The notes: generated from the sequence alone by a model not told the origin. Counted from the stretch's first letter, positions 9,179 through 19,515 are shown. The stretch is 37,323 bases of DNA from Pseudomonadota bacterium (GCA_021841585.1 JAKBUS010000024.1:1-37323), one strand, 5' to 3'. A program made the numbers and translations.

Positions 9179-10539
9179 TGGCCGCGGGAGATGCGAAACG
9201 CCAGGGGGCGCTGACGCCAGGCATGCTCGGGCGCCTGAGTGACCTAAAGCAGCGTCTGCTCTTTTTGTTGGGCGCCTTGGTGGTGTTTCGCGTCGGGACG
9301 CATATACCGGTGCCGGGGATCAACGCGGTGGCGCTGGCGGCGCTTTTTCAGCGCGCAAGCGGTTCCATCATCGGCATGTTCAACATGTTTTCGGGTGGCG
9401 CCCTGCAGCGGCTGTCGGTGTTCGCGCTTGGCATCATGCCGTACATCTCGGCGTCGATCGTCATCCAGATCCTGACGCCGGTGATCCCTAAGCTCGACGA
9501 GCTACGCAAGGACGGCGGGGAGGCGGGACGGCGCAAGCTCACGCAATACACGCGCTACGGGACCGTGTTGCTGGCGGCGTTTCAGGGGCTTGGCATTTCG
9601 ATTGCGCTTGAGCATGAGACCGCGGGCGGCGTGTCGGTGGTGATGTCTCCGGGCGTCGGCTTTGAGCTTTTTACCATGATTACGCTGGTGGCCGGCACCA
9701 TGTTCCTGATGTGGCTCGGCGAGCAGATCACCGAGCGCGGCATTGGTAACGGTATCTCGATGATCATTTTTGCCGGGATCGTGGCCGGGCTGCCGCAAGC
9801 GGTCGGCAGTACCCTGGAGCTTGCCAGCAACGGGTCCTTTCAGCCGCTGTTTGTGCTGCTGCTCTTTTTGGTGGCGTTGGCGGTGACGGCCTTCGTGGTG
9901 TTTGTCGAACGTGGGCAGCGGCGGGTGACGGTGACTTATGCCAAGCGCCAGCAGGGGCGCAAGATCTTTGGCGGCCAGACGACACATCTGCCGCTCAAGG
10001 TGAACACCGCGGGGGTCATTCCGGCGATTTTTGCGTCGAGCATGATTCTGTTCCCGACCATGGCGGCGAACTGGTTTGGGCAGGCTAAGGACATGGGGTG
10101 GTTGCATACGGTGGCTGCGGCGCTGGCGCCCGGCGAGCCGGTATATCTCATAGTATTTACGGTCGCGGTGATGTTTTTTTCGTTCTTTTACACGGCGATG
10201 ATCATGGATCCGAAGGATACCGCGGACAACCTGAAGAAATCGGGGGCGTTTATCCCGGGTATCCGGCCTGGCGAGCAGACGCGGCGCTATATCGATGACG
10301 TCATGTCGCGATTGACGCTGTCGGGCGGGATCTATATCACTCTTGTGTGTTTGCTGCCGGAGTTTTTGATCCTGAAGTGGAACGTGCCGTTTTATTTTGG
10401 GGGCACGTCATTGCTGATCATAGTCGTGGTGAGCATGGACTTCATGGCGCAGGTGCAGGCGCATCTGATGTCGCATCAGTACGAGAGTTTGTTGAAAAAG
10501 GCGAACCTCACGGGCGGAGTGAGCGGGCTACCTAAGTAG
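9178..10539 (+). CDS. secY: Preprotein translocase subunit SecY
   Basis: 453 aa inner-membrane protein with ten predicted hydrophobic segments. It is the channel-forming subunit of SecYEG, through which most exported and membrane proteins pass. Recognisable features are the cytoplasmic N-terminus ending in [13 protein letters not shown], the [20 protein letters not shown] segment and the C-terminal [20 protein letters not shown]. It is the usual non-ribosomal member of the spc operon and starts within the rplO stop codon. Confidence 0.98.
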   Translation: MAAGDAKRQGALTPGMLGRLSDLKQRLLFLLGALVVFRVGTHIPVPGINAVALAALFQRASGSIIGMFNMFSGGALQRLSVFALGIMPYISASIVIQILTPVIPKLDELRKDGGEAGRRKLTQYTRYGTVLLAAFQGLGISIALEHETAGGVSVVMSPGVGFELFTMITLVAGTMFLMWLGEQITERGIGNGISMIIFAGIVAGLPQAVGSTLELASNGSFQPLFVLLLFLVALAVTAFVVFVERGQRRVTVTYAKRQQGRKIFGGQTTHLPLKVNTAGVIPAIFASSMILFPTMAANWFGQAKDMGWLHTVAAALAPGEPVYLIVFTVAVMFFSFFYTAMIMDPKDTADNLKKSGAFIPGIRPGEQTRRYIDDVMSRLTLSGGIYITLVCLLPEFLILKWNVPFYFGGTSLLIIVVVSMDFMAQVQAHLMSHQYESLLKKANLTGGVSGLPK

Positions 10540-10547
10540 GGGAAACC

Positions 10548-10661
10548 ATGAAAGTCAGGGCATCGGTGAAGAAGCTGTGCCGTAATTGCAAGATCGTACG
10601 GCGCAAAGGGGTTGTCCGGATCGTGTGTAGCGATGCGCGCCACAAGCAGCGCCAGGGCTAG
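10548..10661 (+). CDS. rpmJ: 50S ribosomal protein L36
   Basis: Small gene of 37 aa, read directly from the bases: [15 protein letters not shown] at the start and DARHKQRQG at the end. Cys11, Cys14, Cys27 and His32 form the zinc site, so this is the zinc-binding (C+) form rather than the zinc-free paralogue. SD GGGGAAA precedes the ATG, 8 bp after secY. Confidence 0.95.
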   Translation: MKVRASVKKLCRNCKIVRRKGVVRIVCSDARHKQRQG

Positions 10662-10663
10662 AC

Positions 10664-10692
10664 TTGATATTCCGGGATTTCTAGGCTAGGCT
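10664..10692 (+). promoter_or_regulatory. Candidate alpha-operon promoter
   Basis: TTGATA (10664-10669), 17-bp spacer, TAGGCT (10687-10692). It lies in the 78-bp gap before rpsM, where the alpha operon promoter lies in E. coli. Downstream bases 10693-10722 contain CCCTT-GTG-AAGGG flanked by complementary GC-rich arms. This could fold into a leader structure of the kind S4 binds. The spacing is good; the -10 is a modest match. Confidence 0.5.
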
Positions 10693-10739
10693 TGCGCGCT
10701 TTTCCCTTGTGAAGGGCGCGTTTAGGAGAGAACAGTACG

Positions 10740-11096
10740 ATGGCCCGTATCGCAGGCATCAATATTCCGAACCACAAGCATGTCGAGATCGGACTTACGT
10801 CCATCTACGGCATAGGACGGCAGCGTTCCCGGCAGATCTGTGACGCCGCGGGCGTCGCGGTGGACGCGAAGGTCAAGGACTTGACGGACGCCGAGGTCGA
10901 AAAGATCCGTGCCGAGGTCGGCAAGCTCGTGGTCGAGGGCGATCTGCGGCGGACCGTCTCCATGAACATCAAGCGGCTCATGGATATCGGGAGTTACCGC
11001 GGCATGCGGCACAGGCGGGGGCTGCCGGTGCGCGGACAGCGCACCAAGACCAACGCGCGTACGCGCAAGGGCCCGCGCAAGGGCATTCGGAAGTAA
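10740..11096 (+). CDS. rpsM: 30S ribosomal protein S13
   Basis: 118 aa. [20 protein letters not shown] and [12 protein letters not shown] form the helix-turn-helix N-domain. The basic tail [20 protein letters not shown] reaches toward the P-site tRNA. S13 lies in the head and contacts L5 at an intersubunit bridge. SD GGAGAG is upstream. Confidence 0.98.
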   Translation: MARIAGINIPNHKHVEIGLTSIYGIGRQRSRQICDAAGVAVDAKVKDLTDAEVEKIRAEVGKLVVEGDLRRTVSMNIKRLMDIGSYRGMRHRRGLPVRGQRTKTNARTRKGPRKGIRK

Positions 11097-11113
11097 CTTA
11101 AAGGACAGGTGGT

Positions 11114-11512
11114 ATGGCGACTAACACACCCGCAGCGGGCAAGGCCAAGAAGCGCGTCAAGAAGAATGTTGCCGAGGGCGTGGCTCATATCCAAGCCTCG
11201 TTCAATAACACGGTGATCACGATCACCGATCGGCAGGGGAACGTGTTGTCCTGGGCGACCGCGGGTGGTGCGGGTTTCAGGGGATCGCGCAAGAGCACGC
11301 CGTTTGCCGCGCAGGTGGCATCGGACAAGGCCGGGCGTGCGGCGCAGGAGTTTGGCGTGAAGGCGCTTGAGATTCGCGTGAAGGGACCGGGGCCGGGGCG
11401 TGACTCCGCGGTCCGGGCTTTGCATTCGGCGGGTTTTGAGATCAGCAACATCATTGATGTGACGCCGATTCCCCATAACGGTTGTCGGCCGGCGAAGCGC
11501 CGGCGCGTCTAG
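11114..11512 (+). CDS. rpsK: 30S ribosomal protein S11
   Basis: 132 aa. Includes [20 protein letters not shown] and the C-terminal [19 protein letters not shown]11 forms part of the platform near the E site. The N-terminus has a lysine and alanine-rich extension of about 20 residues. SD AAAGGACAGG precedes it. Confidence 0.98.
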   Translation: MATNTPAAGKAKKRVKKNVAEGVAHIQASFNNTVITITDRQGNVLSWATAGGAGFRGSRKSTPFAAQVASDKAGRAAQEFGVKALEIRVKGPGPGRDSAVRALHSAGFEISNIIDVTPIPHNGCRPAKRRRV

Positions 11513-11529
11513 TTGACGGAGAAATAAGA

Positions 11530-12159
11530 ATGGCCCGTGAGAACGCGGATGCAAAATGCCGGAAGTGCCGGCGCGAGGGCGGCAAGCTCTTTCTGAAGGG
11601 CGAGAAGTGTTTTACCGACAAGTGCCCCGTGTCCAAGCGGACATATCCCCCGGGACAGCACGGGCAGAGGCGCAGCCGGCTATCGGATTATGGTTCCCAG
11701 CTGCGCGAAAAGCAGAAGCTTCGCCGCATCTATGGGGTGCTCGAGGCGCAATTTGCCAATTACTATTCCGAGGCGGATCGGCGCCGCGGCAATACCGGCG
11801 AGAACCTGCTTAAGCTTTTGGAGTGCCGCCTGGACAACGTAGTGCACCGGATGGGCTTCGGGGCGTCGCGCTCCGAGGCGCGCCAGCTCGTGCGGCATAA
11901 CGGCATACTCGTGAACGGCAAGCGGGTCAACATCCCGGCCTATCAGCTTTCGGCGCAGGATGTGATCGAAGTGAGTTCTGGGGCTAAGGAGCAGCTGCGC
12001 ATCAAGGCGGCGCTCGAGGCCGCCGAGCAGCGCGGGTTTCCGGAATGGCTCGAGGTCGACAGCAAGGCCATGAAGGGGACCTTCAAGGCCGTGCCAGAGC
12101 GTCGCGAAATGCCCGGCGAGATCAACGAGCAGCTCGTCATCGCCTTGTACTCGAAGTAA
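11530..12159 (+). CDS. rpsD: 30S ribosomal protein S4, zinc-binding form
   Basis: 209 aa from ATG 11530; an upstream in-frame ATG at 11482 lies inside rpsK and is unlikely. Cys10, Cys13, Cys27 and Cys32 (CRKC near residue 10 and CFTDKC near 27) match the four-cysteine zinc site known from Thermus S4, whereas E. coli S4 has lost it. The S4 RNA-binding domain runs from [21 protein letters not shown]4 nucleates 30S assembly and represses the alpha operon in E. coli. Confidence 0.97.
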   Translation: MARENADAKCRKCRREGGKLFLKGEKCFTDKCPVSKRTYPPGQHGQRRSRLSDYGSQLREKQKLRRIYGVLEAQFANYYSEADRRRGNTGENLLKLLECRLDNVVHRMGFGASRSEARQLVRHNGILVNGKRVNIPAYQLSAQDVIEVSSGAKEQLRIKAALEAAEQRGFPEWLEVDSKAMKGTFKAVPERREMPGEINEQLVIALYSK

Positions 12160-12178
12160 GTCGCCGGAGGGACGGTAT

Positions 12179-13183
12179 ATGCAGAGTTCGGCAGCGGAAT
12201 TTCTTAAGCCTCGCAATGTCGGGGTGCAGACGCTTGGTCCGACGCACGCGCGGATTACCTTGGAGCCGCTGGAGCGCGGTTTTGGTCATACCCTGGGAAG
12301 CGCACTGCGTCGCATCCTGCTGTCGTCCATGCCGGGTTGCGCGGTCACCGAGGCGCGCATCGAGGGGGTACTGCACGAGTACTCGACGATGGAAGGGGTT
12401 CAGGAGGACGTCATTGACATCCTGTTGAACCTTAAAGGGCTGGCCATGCGCATGGAGGGCCGGGGCGAGGCGCGGTTGACGATCGACAAGACCGGGCCTG
12501 GCGTGGTGACGGCGGCCGATGTGCATACCGATCAGAGCGTGGAGATCGTAAATTCGGCGCACGTGATCGCTACGCTTACAAAGGCGGTGTCGCTCAAGAT
12601 GGAGCTTACTGTGATGGCGGGGCGTGGCTACGAGCCGGTCCCGGCGCGCGCCCTGAACGAGGAGCGTCCGCTCGGCGGCATGCAGATCGACGCCTCGTTT
12701 AGCCCGATTCGGCGTGTCGCCTATACGGTGGAAAACGCCCGTGTCGAGCAGCGCACGGATCTCGACAAGCTGGTGCTCGACATCGAGACGAACGGCGCCA
12801 TCGACCCGGAGGCCGCGGTGCGGCGCGCGGCGAATATCCTGCGCGACCAGATGGCGGTGTTCGTGGATCTGGAGAGCAAGGGGACTGAGGTCCGGGTCGA
12901 GGAAGAGCCGGATGTGAATCCTATCCTGTTGCGGCCGGTCGACGATCTGGAGCTTACGGTGCGTTCGGCGAACTGCCTCAAGGCGGAGAATATTTTTTAT
13001 ATCGGCGACCTAGTCCAAAAGAGTGAAATGGAGCTTTTGAAGACCCCGAATCTTGGGAAGAAGTCGCTGACCGAGATTAAGGATGTGCTGGCATCCCACG
13101 AGCTCACCCTGGACATGAAGTTGGAGAACTGGCCGCCGGCGTCGCTTCGGAACAAGGTTCCGGGCGAGAGTCTGGACCGGTAA
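12179..13183 (+). CDS. rpoA: RNA polymerase alpha subunit
   Basis: 334 aa, close to the usual 329. The N-terminal dimerisation domain (about 1-235) contains [20 protein letters not shown], which drives polymerase assembly. After a linker the C-terminal domain (about 250-320) has the helix-hairpin-helix region [19 protein letters not shown]. This region contacts UP elements and activators. The gene lies between rpsD and rplQ as in most proteobacteria. Confidence 0.98.
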   Translation: MQSSAAEFLKPRNVGVQTLGPTHARITLEPLERGFGHTLGSALRRILLSSMPGCAVTEARIEGVLHEYSTMEGVQEDVIDILLNLKGLAMRMEGRGEARLTIDKTGPGVVTAADVHTDQSVEIVNSAHVIATLTKAVSLKMELTVMAGRGYEPVPARALNEERPLGGMQIDASFSPIRRVAYTVENARVEQRTDLDKLVLDIETNGAIDPEAAVRRAANILRDQMAVFVDLESKGTEVRVEEEPDVNPILLRPVDDLELTVRSANCLKAENIFYIGDLVQKSEMELLKTPNLGKKSLTEIKDVLASHELTLDMKLENWPPASLRNKVPGESLDR

Positions 13184-13199
13184 GAGAGAGGACTGAGCC

Positions 13200-13595
13200 A
13201 TGCGGCACGGCAATAGCGGACGGAAGTTCAACGTAACGAGCGCGCATCGCAAGGCGCTGTTCAAGAACATGGCGGTGTCGTTGTTTCGGCACGAGCAGAT
13301 CATAACGACCTTGCCGAAGGCAAAAGAGCTGCGGCGCATCGCCGAGCCTTTGATCACCTTGGGCAAGAGCGCGACGGTCGCGAACCGGCGTCTGGCGTTT
13401 GCGCGCCTCGGGGATCGCGAGATTGTCGGCAAATTGTTTGACGAACTTGGCGTGCGCTATCAAAACCGCCCGGGTGGCTATCTGCGAATACTGAAGGTGG
13501 GTCTGCGCGCTGGGGATACCGCCCCCATGGCTGTGGTGCAGCTCATCGATCGGCCGGAGAAGGCAGAGGCCGAGGGGACGGAAGCCGCGGCCTGA
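13200..13595 (+). CDS. rplQ: 50S ribosomal protein L17
   Basis: 131 aa. [20 protein letters not shown] is the invariant N-terminus, and the tail after [10 protein letters not shown] is a short acidic extension. L17 lines the tunnel exit region. It is the last gene of the cluster; a strong terminator follows 29 bp after the stop. Confidence 0.98.
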   Translation: MRHGNSGRKFNVTSAHRKALFKNMAVSLFRHEQIITTLPKAKELRRIAEPLITLGKSATVANRRLAFARLGDREIVGKLFDELGVRYQNRPGGYLRILKVGLRAGDTAPMAVVQLIDRPEKAEAEGTEAAA

Positions 13596-13624
13596 TAGCG
13601 GCGCACTCGGCGGTAGCACCGCGC

Positions 13625-13656
13625 AACCGGCTGGCATGACGCCAGCCGGTTTTTTT
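13625..13656 (+). terminator. Intrinsic terminator of the ribosomal cluster
   Basis: A perfect 11-bp stem, AACCGGCTGGC / GCCAGCCGGTT, with a 5-base loop (ATGAC) is followed by a run of seven T from 13650. It is placed directly downstream of rplQ and will end transcription of the alpha block. Confidence 0.92.
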
Positions 13657-13754
13657 ATGGGTGCTGCATGACGTGCGGCTTCTGCCGTTCGGCCGATAGG
13701 CGGTAGCCACGCGCGGCGGTGTAATGACCGTCGGTGACAGCGAAGGGTCGGGGT

Positions 13755-14831
13755 ATGGATGCCTTCAAAAGCGTGGCGCGGGTCTTGTTGGTGCGTCTCG
13801 GTAACATCGGTGACGTCCTCATGGTGTCGCCGGCGGTGCGTGCGCTAAGGCGGGCATGGCCGGGCGCGGGCGTGACGCTCATGGCCTCGCCGGCCGGGGC
13901 CACCGTGGCGGGGCTTGTGCCGGGGATCGATGAGGTGTTCGTGCATCGCGCCCTCTGGCAGGATGCCCGTGGCGAGGTGTCTTTCGACCCGGGCCGTGAA
14001 CGGGCGCTGGTTTCCGAGCTTGCGCGCCGGTCGTTCGATGCGGCACTGATGTTTACAAACTTCTCGCAAAGCCCCTTTTCGGCCGCCTATGCCTGCTATC
14101 TGGCGGGCATCCCGATACGGATCGGCCAATCTCGGGAGTTTGGCGGCGGGGTGCTGACGCACTGGGTGCGCCCACCGGCCGACGACGTCCACCAAGTGGA
14201 TCGGAACCTGCATCTTTTGCGCGAGGTCGGGATCCCCGTTAGCGGGCCGGATGCCGCCGCCACGCGCATCTCGGTGACGCGCGCCGCGCATGCACAAGCG
14301 CAAATGCTGTTGCAGGAGCAGGGCGTGCGCGGGGATTTCGTCGTGATCGCCCCCGGCGCGACCTGCAGCGCGCGCCGATATCCCGAGGGGCGCTACGCGG
14401 CGGTGGCCGCCGGCCTGCGGCAGGCGGGACGCGTGGTAATTGTGGTGGGTGGCCCCCAGGACACCGCCTGTGGCGCGGCGGTGGCGAGCGCCTCCGGGGC
14501 GGCGTCCTTGTGCGGACAAACCGATGTCGCGGTGCTCGCCGCGTTGCTCGCGCGTGCCCGGCTGCTCATCGCCAACGATTCAGGGCCGATGCATCTGGCC
14601 GATGCGGTCGGCTGTCCCATGGTAATCCTGTATTCGGGCACCGATCTTGAATCGCAATGGCGTCCACGCCGTGCCCCATCGCGGATCCTGCGCCGGCCGA
14701 CCGCCTGCTCCCCCTGCTACCGATTCACATGCCCTTACGATCTCGAGTGTCTGGCGATCCCGCCCGCGGAGGTAGTGGCGCACGCACAAGGGGTGTGGGG
14801 CGAGACCCTCCGGGAGGCAGCCGATGGTTGA
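13755..14831 (+). CDS. Glycosyltransferase family 9 (heptosyltransferase-like)
   Basis: 358 aa from ATG 13755 (AAGGG 7 bp upstream; the GTG at 13734 has no SD). VARVLLVRLGNIGDVLMVSP is the GT9 N-terminal motif. NDSGPMHLADAVGCPMVILY is the C-domain nucleotide-sugar site typical of the ADP-heptose:LPS transferases WaaC/WaaF. A cysteine set CSPC..CPYDLEC near the end is common in this subgroup. It probably transfers heptose or a related sugar to LPS core at the cytoplasmic face. Its stop overlaps the next (broken) gene start, so it was once in an operon with LPS genes. The exact acceptor is unknown. Confidence 0.85.
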   Translation: MDAFKSVARVLLVRLGNIGDVLMVSPAVRALRRAWPGAGVTLMASPAGATVAGLVPGIDEVFVHRALWQDARGEVSFDPGRERALVSELARRSFDAALMFTNFSQSPFSAAYACYLAGIPIRIGQSREFGGGVLTHWVRPPADDVHQVDRNLHLLREVGIPVSGPDAAATRISVTRAAHAQAQMLLQEQGVRGDFVVIAPGATCSARRYPEGRYAAVAAGLRQAGRVVIVVGGPQDTACGAAVASASGAASLCGQTDVAVLAALLARARLLIANDSGPMHLADAVGCPMVILYSGTDLESQWRPRRAPSRILRRPTACSPCYRFTCPYDLECLAIPPAEVVAHAQGVWGETLREAADG

Positions 14832-15254
14832 CGTCCAGACCCCCATGGGTGTCCTTCAGTCCTTCGGAGAAAGGCGCGTCGTGGTCGTCGGGGAGGCGAT
14901 TCTGGATCGATACCTCGAGGGCCGCGCGGCCGGCCTTTGTCGCGAGGCGCCGGTCCCGGTGATGGGGCTCGAGACCGTGTAGGAGGCCCCGAGGGGTGGC
15001 TAATGTCGCCCATCCGAGCGCCCTGGAAGCCCGGTCGGCCCGGGGGGGGCCGGCCATCGGCTGCGGGCGCTTAGCGAGCGCCGGGGGTGGATTGCGAGGG
15101 CGACGTGGCCGATCCTGGCCGACGGACCGCAGTCAAGCAGCGGCTGCGCTGTGACGATCAGCTCGTAGCGCGTTTCGAGGAGGGCGACGTGGGTCCGATT
15201 GGCGCGAAACTCACGGCGCGGCTTGCCGCCGTGCTCACGGCCGCGGCTGAATGC
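14824..15254 (+). pseudogene. PfkB-type sugar kinase remnant (HldE kinase-like)
   Basis: ATG 14824 overlaps the GT9 stop and reads 52 aa: RRVVVVGEAILDRYLEGRAA then LCREAPVPVMGLETV, the N-terminus of HldE/RfaE-like kinases, before TAG at 14980. Family-like pieces continue in other frames: GVANVA (about 14994), GHRLRALSERRG (about 15055) and DPGRRTAVKQRLRCDDQLVA then RFEEGDVGP (15111-15197). The frame is thus broken at least three times, and the catalytic C-terminal half is missing. The matches are from memory of the family, not from an alignment. Confidence 0.65.
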
Positions 15255-15545
15255 CGTCAATCTCCATCACGTCGGGCGCAATGTAAGCGGTTACCAGCGG
15301 TATCGCGTCGCCTGGATAGGGGGATGCGTCCTTTATGATGTTGCGGCCTTGCGCGCGGTCGGGGGTCTTCCTTCTGACGGCGTCTGCCTGTGGACCACTG
15401 CGCGGAGGATGTGCTGGCGTAACTCAAGGGTATGGCCCGGTTCGGGGGCTGCGCTCTTTTGCCTTCGCGCGCCTATCAACAGGAATTACCGACGACCATC
15501 AAGAATCGGCGCGTGGATGCGCCACGCGTGTCGGTCTTTTGCCCA
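15247..15545 (+). pseudogene. Glycosyltransferase family 2 C-terminal remnant
   Basis: From 15247 one frame reads LNAVNLHHVGRNVSGYQRYR then VAWIGGCVLYDVAALRAVGG, which resembles the acceptor-side half of GT2 enzymes. A frameshift near 15365-15390 moves to another frame reading DHCAEDVLA, then TAA at 15420, then LKGMARFGGCALLPSRAYQQ and ELPTTIKNRRVDAPRV. The DHCxEDVxL pattern contains the ED motif of GT2. The 5' half is absent: this piece starts where the kinase remnant ends. It reads as an internal deletion joining two genes plus later decay. Confidence 0.6.
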
Positions 15546-15659
15546 TCCTCCCCGTCCTTCAAGGACGCCAATTCCCGGAGCACGGTTTGCGCCGTGTCTT
15601 GTAAGGGGTCCGATCGAGCCCCCGGACGCCCCACGCGTGCTAGGTGCTAGACTGGACGA

Positions 15660-16373
15660 ATGATTGTGCTGCTAAGCGATTTCGGAGTGGCCGACCCTTA
15701 TGTGGGCCAGGTGCGCCTGCGGCTCGCGGAGGGCGCGCCCGGGGTCCCGGTCATCGACCTCTTTCATGATCTGCCCAATTTCGCGATCCAGGCTAGCGCC
15801 TATCTCCTGAGCGCCTATTGCCGCGATGTCCCGGCGGGCTCGGTCATCATGGCGGTCGTCGATCCAGGGGTGGGCGGTACGCGCAATGCCATCGTCTTGC
15901 GCACCGGCGGGCACCTCTATGTCGGTCCCGACAACGGGCTTTTCGAGATGGTGGCGCGACGCGAGGGGGTAGAGTCCTGTGAGGCCCTGACCGTACCGGC
16001 CAGGGCTGCGCCCACCTTTCATGGGCGCGATGTGTTCGCGCCGGCGGCCGCGGCCCTGGCGCGCGGCGAGCGTCCGCCCGCCCACCCGGCGCCCTTGACG
16101 CGGTTTCCCGACTGGCCAGACGACTGGGCACGCGTTTTGTTCATCGATCACTATGGGAATGTCGTGACCGGCCTGCGCGCGCGGCCGGGTCTGCGCGCGC
16201 TCGTCGCCAAAGGCCACCATTTGCGCCGTGCGCGCCTCTTTTCCGAGGGCGTGCCCGGAGAGCCGTTTTTTTACGAAAATGCCAACGGCCTGATCGAGAT
16301 CGCCGCCCGTGAGGACTCGGCGGCCGCGATCCTGGGCCTACAGCTTGCCGACCCGCTTCTGGTTCTCGACTGA
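15660..16373 (+). CDS. SAM hydroxide adenosyltransferase (DUF62 family)
   Basis: 237 aa. Begins [18 protein letters not shown], and contains [33 protein letters not shown] and [11 protein letters not shown]. These are the hallmarks of the DUF62 family, whose characterised members hydrolyse S-adenosylmethionine to adenosine and methionine; halogenase relatives include SalL and FlA. The first Asp (residue 7) and the PGVGG and GPDNG loops are the known substrate-contacting elements. The physiological role in this host is unknown. Its last 36 bp overlap the convergent uvrA gene. Confidence 0.88.
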   Translation: MIVLLSDFGVADPYVGQVRLRLAEGAPGVPVIDLFHDLPNFAIQASAYLLSAYCRDVPAGSVIMAVVDPGVGGTRNAIVLRTGGHLYVGPDNGLFEMVARREGVESCEALTVPARAAPTFHGRDVFAPAAAALARGERPPAHPAPLTRFPDWPDDWARVLFIDHYGNVVTGLRARPGLRALVAKGHHLRRARLFSEGVPGEPFFYENANGLIEIAAREDSAAAILGLQLADPLLVLD

Positions 16374-19214
16374 GGTCACCGAGGGCCGCCCGTGACGCTC
16401 GAGGACCTGCCGCAGATAGCGCCCGGTGTGCGATGAGAGATGAGCGGCCAAGGCCTCCGGGGTGCCGGCGGCGACCACGCGGCCGCCGCCGCTTCCGCCT
16501 TCGGGGCCGAGGTCCACGAGATAATCCGCGGTCTTGATGACATCGAGGTTGTGCTCGATGACGACCACGGTGTTGCCCCGTTCGGTCAACGTCTGGAGCA
16601 CGCTGATCAATTGCCGGATATCGTGGAAATGGAGGCCCGTGGTGGGCTCGTCGAGGATATAGAGCGTGCGTCCGGTGTCGCGTTTCGAGAGTTCGCGCGC
16701 AAGCTTGATGCGCTGCGCCTCGCCCCCGGACAGGGTCGTTGCCGACTGCCCGAGGGTGAGGTAGGCGAGCCCCACGTCTGTCAGGGTCTCGAGCTTACGG
16801 CGTATCGCCGGGACCGCGTCAAAGAAGGGCAGGGCCTCCTCCACGGTCATCTGCAGGACCTCGTGGATGGTTCGGCCCTTGTAGCGGATCTCGAGTGTCT
16901 CGCGGTTATAGCGCATGCCCTTGCAGACATCGCACGGTACGTACATATCGGGCAGAAAGTGCATCTCGACCTTGACGAGGCCGTCGCCCTCGCAGGCCTC
17001 GCAGCGTCCGCCACGGACGTTGAACGAGAAACGTCCCGGACCGAATCCGCGCTCGCGGGCCTCGACAGTGGCGGCGAAAAGGTCCCGTAAGGGGGTGAAA
17101 AGGCCGGTATATGTGGCGGGATTGGAGCGCGGTGTCCGTCCGATCGGGCTTTGGTCGATGTCCACGACCTTGTCGAAGGCCTCCAGGCCATCGATGCCGG
17201 CGTGCGCCGCGACATCCAGCCGCGTCTTGTTCAGATGATTGGCGGCGGCGGCGTACAGCGTGTCATTGATGAGGGTGGATTTGCCGGACCCCGAGACGCC
17301 GGTCACGCAGGTGAGGGCCGCGACCGGGATGCCTACGTCGACGCCGCGCAGGTTGTTACCGCGCGCCCCACGGATCACGATCTCGCCGCTTCCGCTCCGG
17401 CGGATCGACGGTACCGGGATTTCCTCGACGCCCTTCAGGTATTTCCCGGTCAGGGAGTCGGGATTTTCCATGATCTGCGCCGGGGTCCCTTGGGCCACAA
17501 TCTGCCCGCCGTGAACGCCGGCGCCGGGGCCCACGTCCACGACGTGGTCGGCGGCCAGGATCGCCTCTTCATCATGCTCGACCACGATGACGGTATTGCC
17601 CATGTCGCGCAGGGTCTCCAGGGTCGCGAGCAGGCGGCCATTATCGCGCTGATGCAGGCCTATGGAGGGCTCGTCCAGGACGTACATAACGCCGACGAGT
17701 CCGGCGCCGATCTGCGATGCCAGCCGGATGCGCTGCGCCTCGCCGCCCGAAAGGGTCTCCGCGGAGCGCGCGAGGGTCAGGTAATCGAGCCCCACGTTCA
17801 CGAGAAATTTGAGGCGCTCGCTGATTTCGTGAACGATCTTGGTGGCGATCACGCCGCGCTGGCCGGGGAGCAGCAGGTGCGAAAAGAATTTGTGGGCCTC
17901 GTGAATCGATAAGCCCGTGACCTCATGGATAGGGCGTGCGTCGATGAATACGTTGCGCGCCTCTTCGCGCAGGCGACTGCCGGCGCAGACCTCGCAAACC
18001 TGGTTGCCTATGAAGCGCGCAAGTTCGTCCCGCACGCTCGCCGATTCCGTCTCGCGATAGCGGCGTTCCATGTTGGGGATCACGCCCTCGAACGGGTGCT
18101 TGCGTCGATGCTGCCGTCCGCGGTCCACATAGGTGAAGGTGATCGATTCCTCGCCGCTGCCATGGAGGATGACCTGCCGGACCTTTTTGGGGAGGTCCTC
18201 GAAGGGGGTCTCGATATCGACGCCGTAATTTCGGGCGATCGACTCCAGGAGTTGAAAATAGAACGGGTTGCGGCGGTCCCACCCGCGTATCGCCCCCGCC
18301 GGCAGGCTCAAGGTCGGGTCTTGTATGACGCGTTCGGGGTCGAAGAACTGGCGAACGCCGAGGCCGTCGCAGCTCGGACAGGCGCCGGCGGGGTTATTGA
18401 AAGAAAAGATGCGCGGTTCCAGTTCCGCGAGACTGAAGCCGCAGTGCGGGCAGGCGTAGCGCGCCGAAAACAGCAATTCCTGCGCCGCTTCGCCATCGGC
18501 GGGCAGGGTCACGAGCCGCACAAGGCCCTCTGACAGTGACAGCGCGTTCTCGAAGGACTCGGCGAGGCGCGCCTCCTGCCCGGGGCGCAGCACCAGGCGG
18601 TCGACGACCGCCTCGACCGTGTGTTTCTGGGTCTTGGCAAGCGGCGGGGCCTCACCGAGTTCGACCACCCGACCATCGATGCGGGCACGGACATAGCCGC
18701 GCGCCTTCAGTTCCTCGAGCTTGTTCAGGGCCTCGCCCTTGCGCCCCGATACGACCGGCGCCAGGACCATGGCCTTGGTCCCTGGGGGGAGGGCTAGGGC
18801 CTCGTCGACCATTTGTGTCACGGTCTTCGCATCCAGGGCGACGTCGTGCCGCGGGCAGCGTGGCTCACCCACGCGCGCATAGAGGAGTCGCAGGTAATCG
18901 TAGATCTCGGTGACGGTGCCGACCGTGGAGCGCGGATTATGCGAGGTGCTCTTTTGTTCTATGGAGATCGCGGGGGACAACCCTTCGATCAGGTCGACGT
19001 CGGGTTTGGCCATGAGCGACAGGAATTGTCGTGCGTAGGCGGACAGGGACTCGACGTAGCGGCGCTGTCCTTCGGCGTACAAGGTGTCGAACGCGAGCGA
19101 GGACTTGCCCGAGCCGGATAGCCCGGTGATGACGATAAGACGGTCGCGCGGCAGGTCCAGGTCGAGGTTTTTCAGGTTGTGCGTGCGCACGCCCCGCAAA
19201 CGAATGAGGTCCAT
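16338..19214 (-). CDS. uvrA: Excinuclease ABC subunit A
   Basis: 958 aa, close to the usual 940. Two ABC ATPase modules are visible: Walker [11 protein letters not shown] (31-40) and [10 protein letters not shown] in the second half, with signatures [16 protein letters not shown] and [16 protein letters not shown]. Zinc-type cysteine pairs CPHC..CPSC and CEAC..CDVC are present. UvrA scans DNA for bulky lesions and loads UvrB in nucleotide excision repair. It is divergent from ssb, as in E. coli, but I see no full LexA box. The 3' end overlaps the SAM hydrolase gene tail to tail. Confidence 0.98.
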   Translation of the reverse strand: MDLIRLRGVRTHNLKNLDLDLPRDRLIVITGLSGSGKSSLAFDTLYAEGQRRYVESLSAYARQFLSLMAKPDVDLIEGLSPAISIEQKSTSHNPRSTVGTVTEIYDYLRLLYARVGEPRCPRHDVALDAKTVTQMVDEALALPPGTKAMVLAPVVSGRKGEALNKLEELKARGYVRARIDGRVVELGEAPPLAKTQKHTVEAVVDRLVLRPGQEARLAESFENALSLSEGLVRLVTLPADGEAAQELLFSARYACPHCGFSLAELEPRIFSFNNPAGACPSCDGLGVRQFFDPERVIQDPTLSLPAGAIRGWDRRNPFYFQLLESIARNYGVDIETPFEDLPKKVRQVILHGSGEESITFTYVDRGRQHRRKHPFEGVIPNMERRYRETESASVRDELARFIGNQVCEVCAGSRLREEARNVFIDARPIHEVTGLSIHEAHKFFSHLLLPGQRGVIATKIVHEISERLKFLVNVGLDYLTLARSAETLSGGEAQRIRLASQIGAGLVGVMYVLDEPSIGLHQRDNGRLLATLETLRDMGNTVIVVEHDEEAILAADHVVDVGPGAGVHGGQIVAQGTPAQIMENPDSLTGKYLKGVEEIPVPSIRRSGSGEIVIRGARGNNLRGVDVGIPVAALTCVTGVSGSGKSTLINDTLYAAAANHLNKTRLDVAAHAGIDGLEAFDKVVDIDQSPIGRTPRSNPATYTGLFTPLRDLFAATVEARERGFGPGRFSFNVRGGRCEACEGDGLVKVEMHFLPDMYVPCDVCKGMRYNRETLEIRYKGRTIHEVLQMTVEEALPFFDAVPAIRRKLETLTDVGLAYLTLGQSATTLSGGEAQRIKLARELSKRDTGRTLYILDEPTTGLHFHDIRQLISVLQTLTERGNTVVVIEHNLDVIKTADYLVDLGPEGGSGGGRVVAAGTPEALAAHLSSHTGRYLRQVLERHGRPSVTSVENQKRVGKL

Positions 19215-19243
19215 AGGTTCTTTCGGGCCGGAGTAAATCGGGT

Positions 19244-19273
19244 ACTATACGGCTCACGCCTAGGCAAAGGCAA
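19244..19273 (-). promoter_or_regulatory. uvrA: Candidate uvrA promoter
   Basis: On the minus strand, TTGCCT (19273-19268), 18-bp spacer, TATAGT (19249-19244), 29 bp before the uvrA start codon. The -10 is a strong match. The TTGCCT hexamer is tandemly repeated (also 19267-19262), so the exact -35 is uncertain. Confidence 0.5.
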
Positions 19274-19497
19274 AGAGTGGGCGGATGTTCGCATGCGCCC
19301 GGTCGCCCTGTCCCGACGCGATACCACCGAGGCCGGGCGACCGGGGCAGGCCGCCTGGATATTGCTCGAGCGCCGGCCCGGGGATTCGGCGGACGGTATT
19401 GTCCAGGGCCCCTCTCTATCCAAGGCCGAGGGGGTGACATAAACTAAGGCCTTGTACAGGCGGGGTTGCGGGCCATGACGGTCTCGCATCCAGCTGG

Positions 19498-19515
19498 CGG
19501 GCCCTGCAGGGCCCG
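19498..19515. repeat. 18-bp perfect palindrome in the ssb leader
   Basis: CGGGCCCTGCAGGGCCCG is fully self-complementary and is followed by TTTCC. It ends 22 bp before the ssb ATG and just upstream of the SD (GAGGGAG). As RNA it would form a GC-rich hairpin. It could be a regulator site or a leader attenuator; the sequence cannot decide. Confidence 0.75.

Noticed and set aside
19444-19459. LexA-like box between uvrA and ssb
   Set aside because: Only the right half (ACAG) fits; the left half reads CTAA instead of CTGT, so it is not reported as a functional site.
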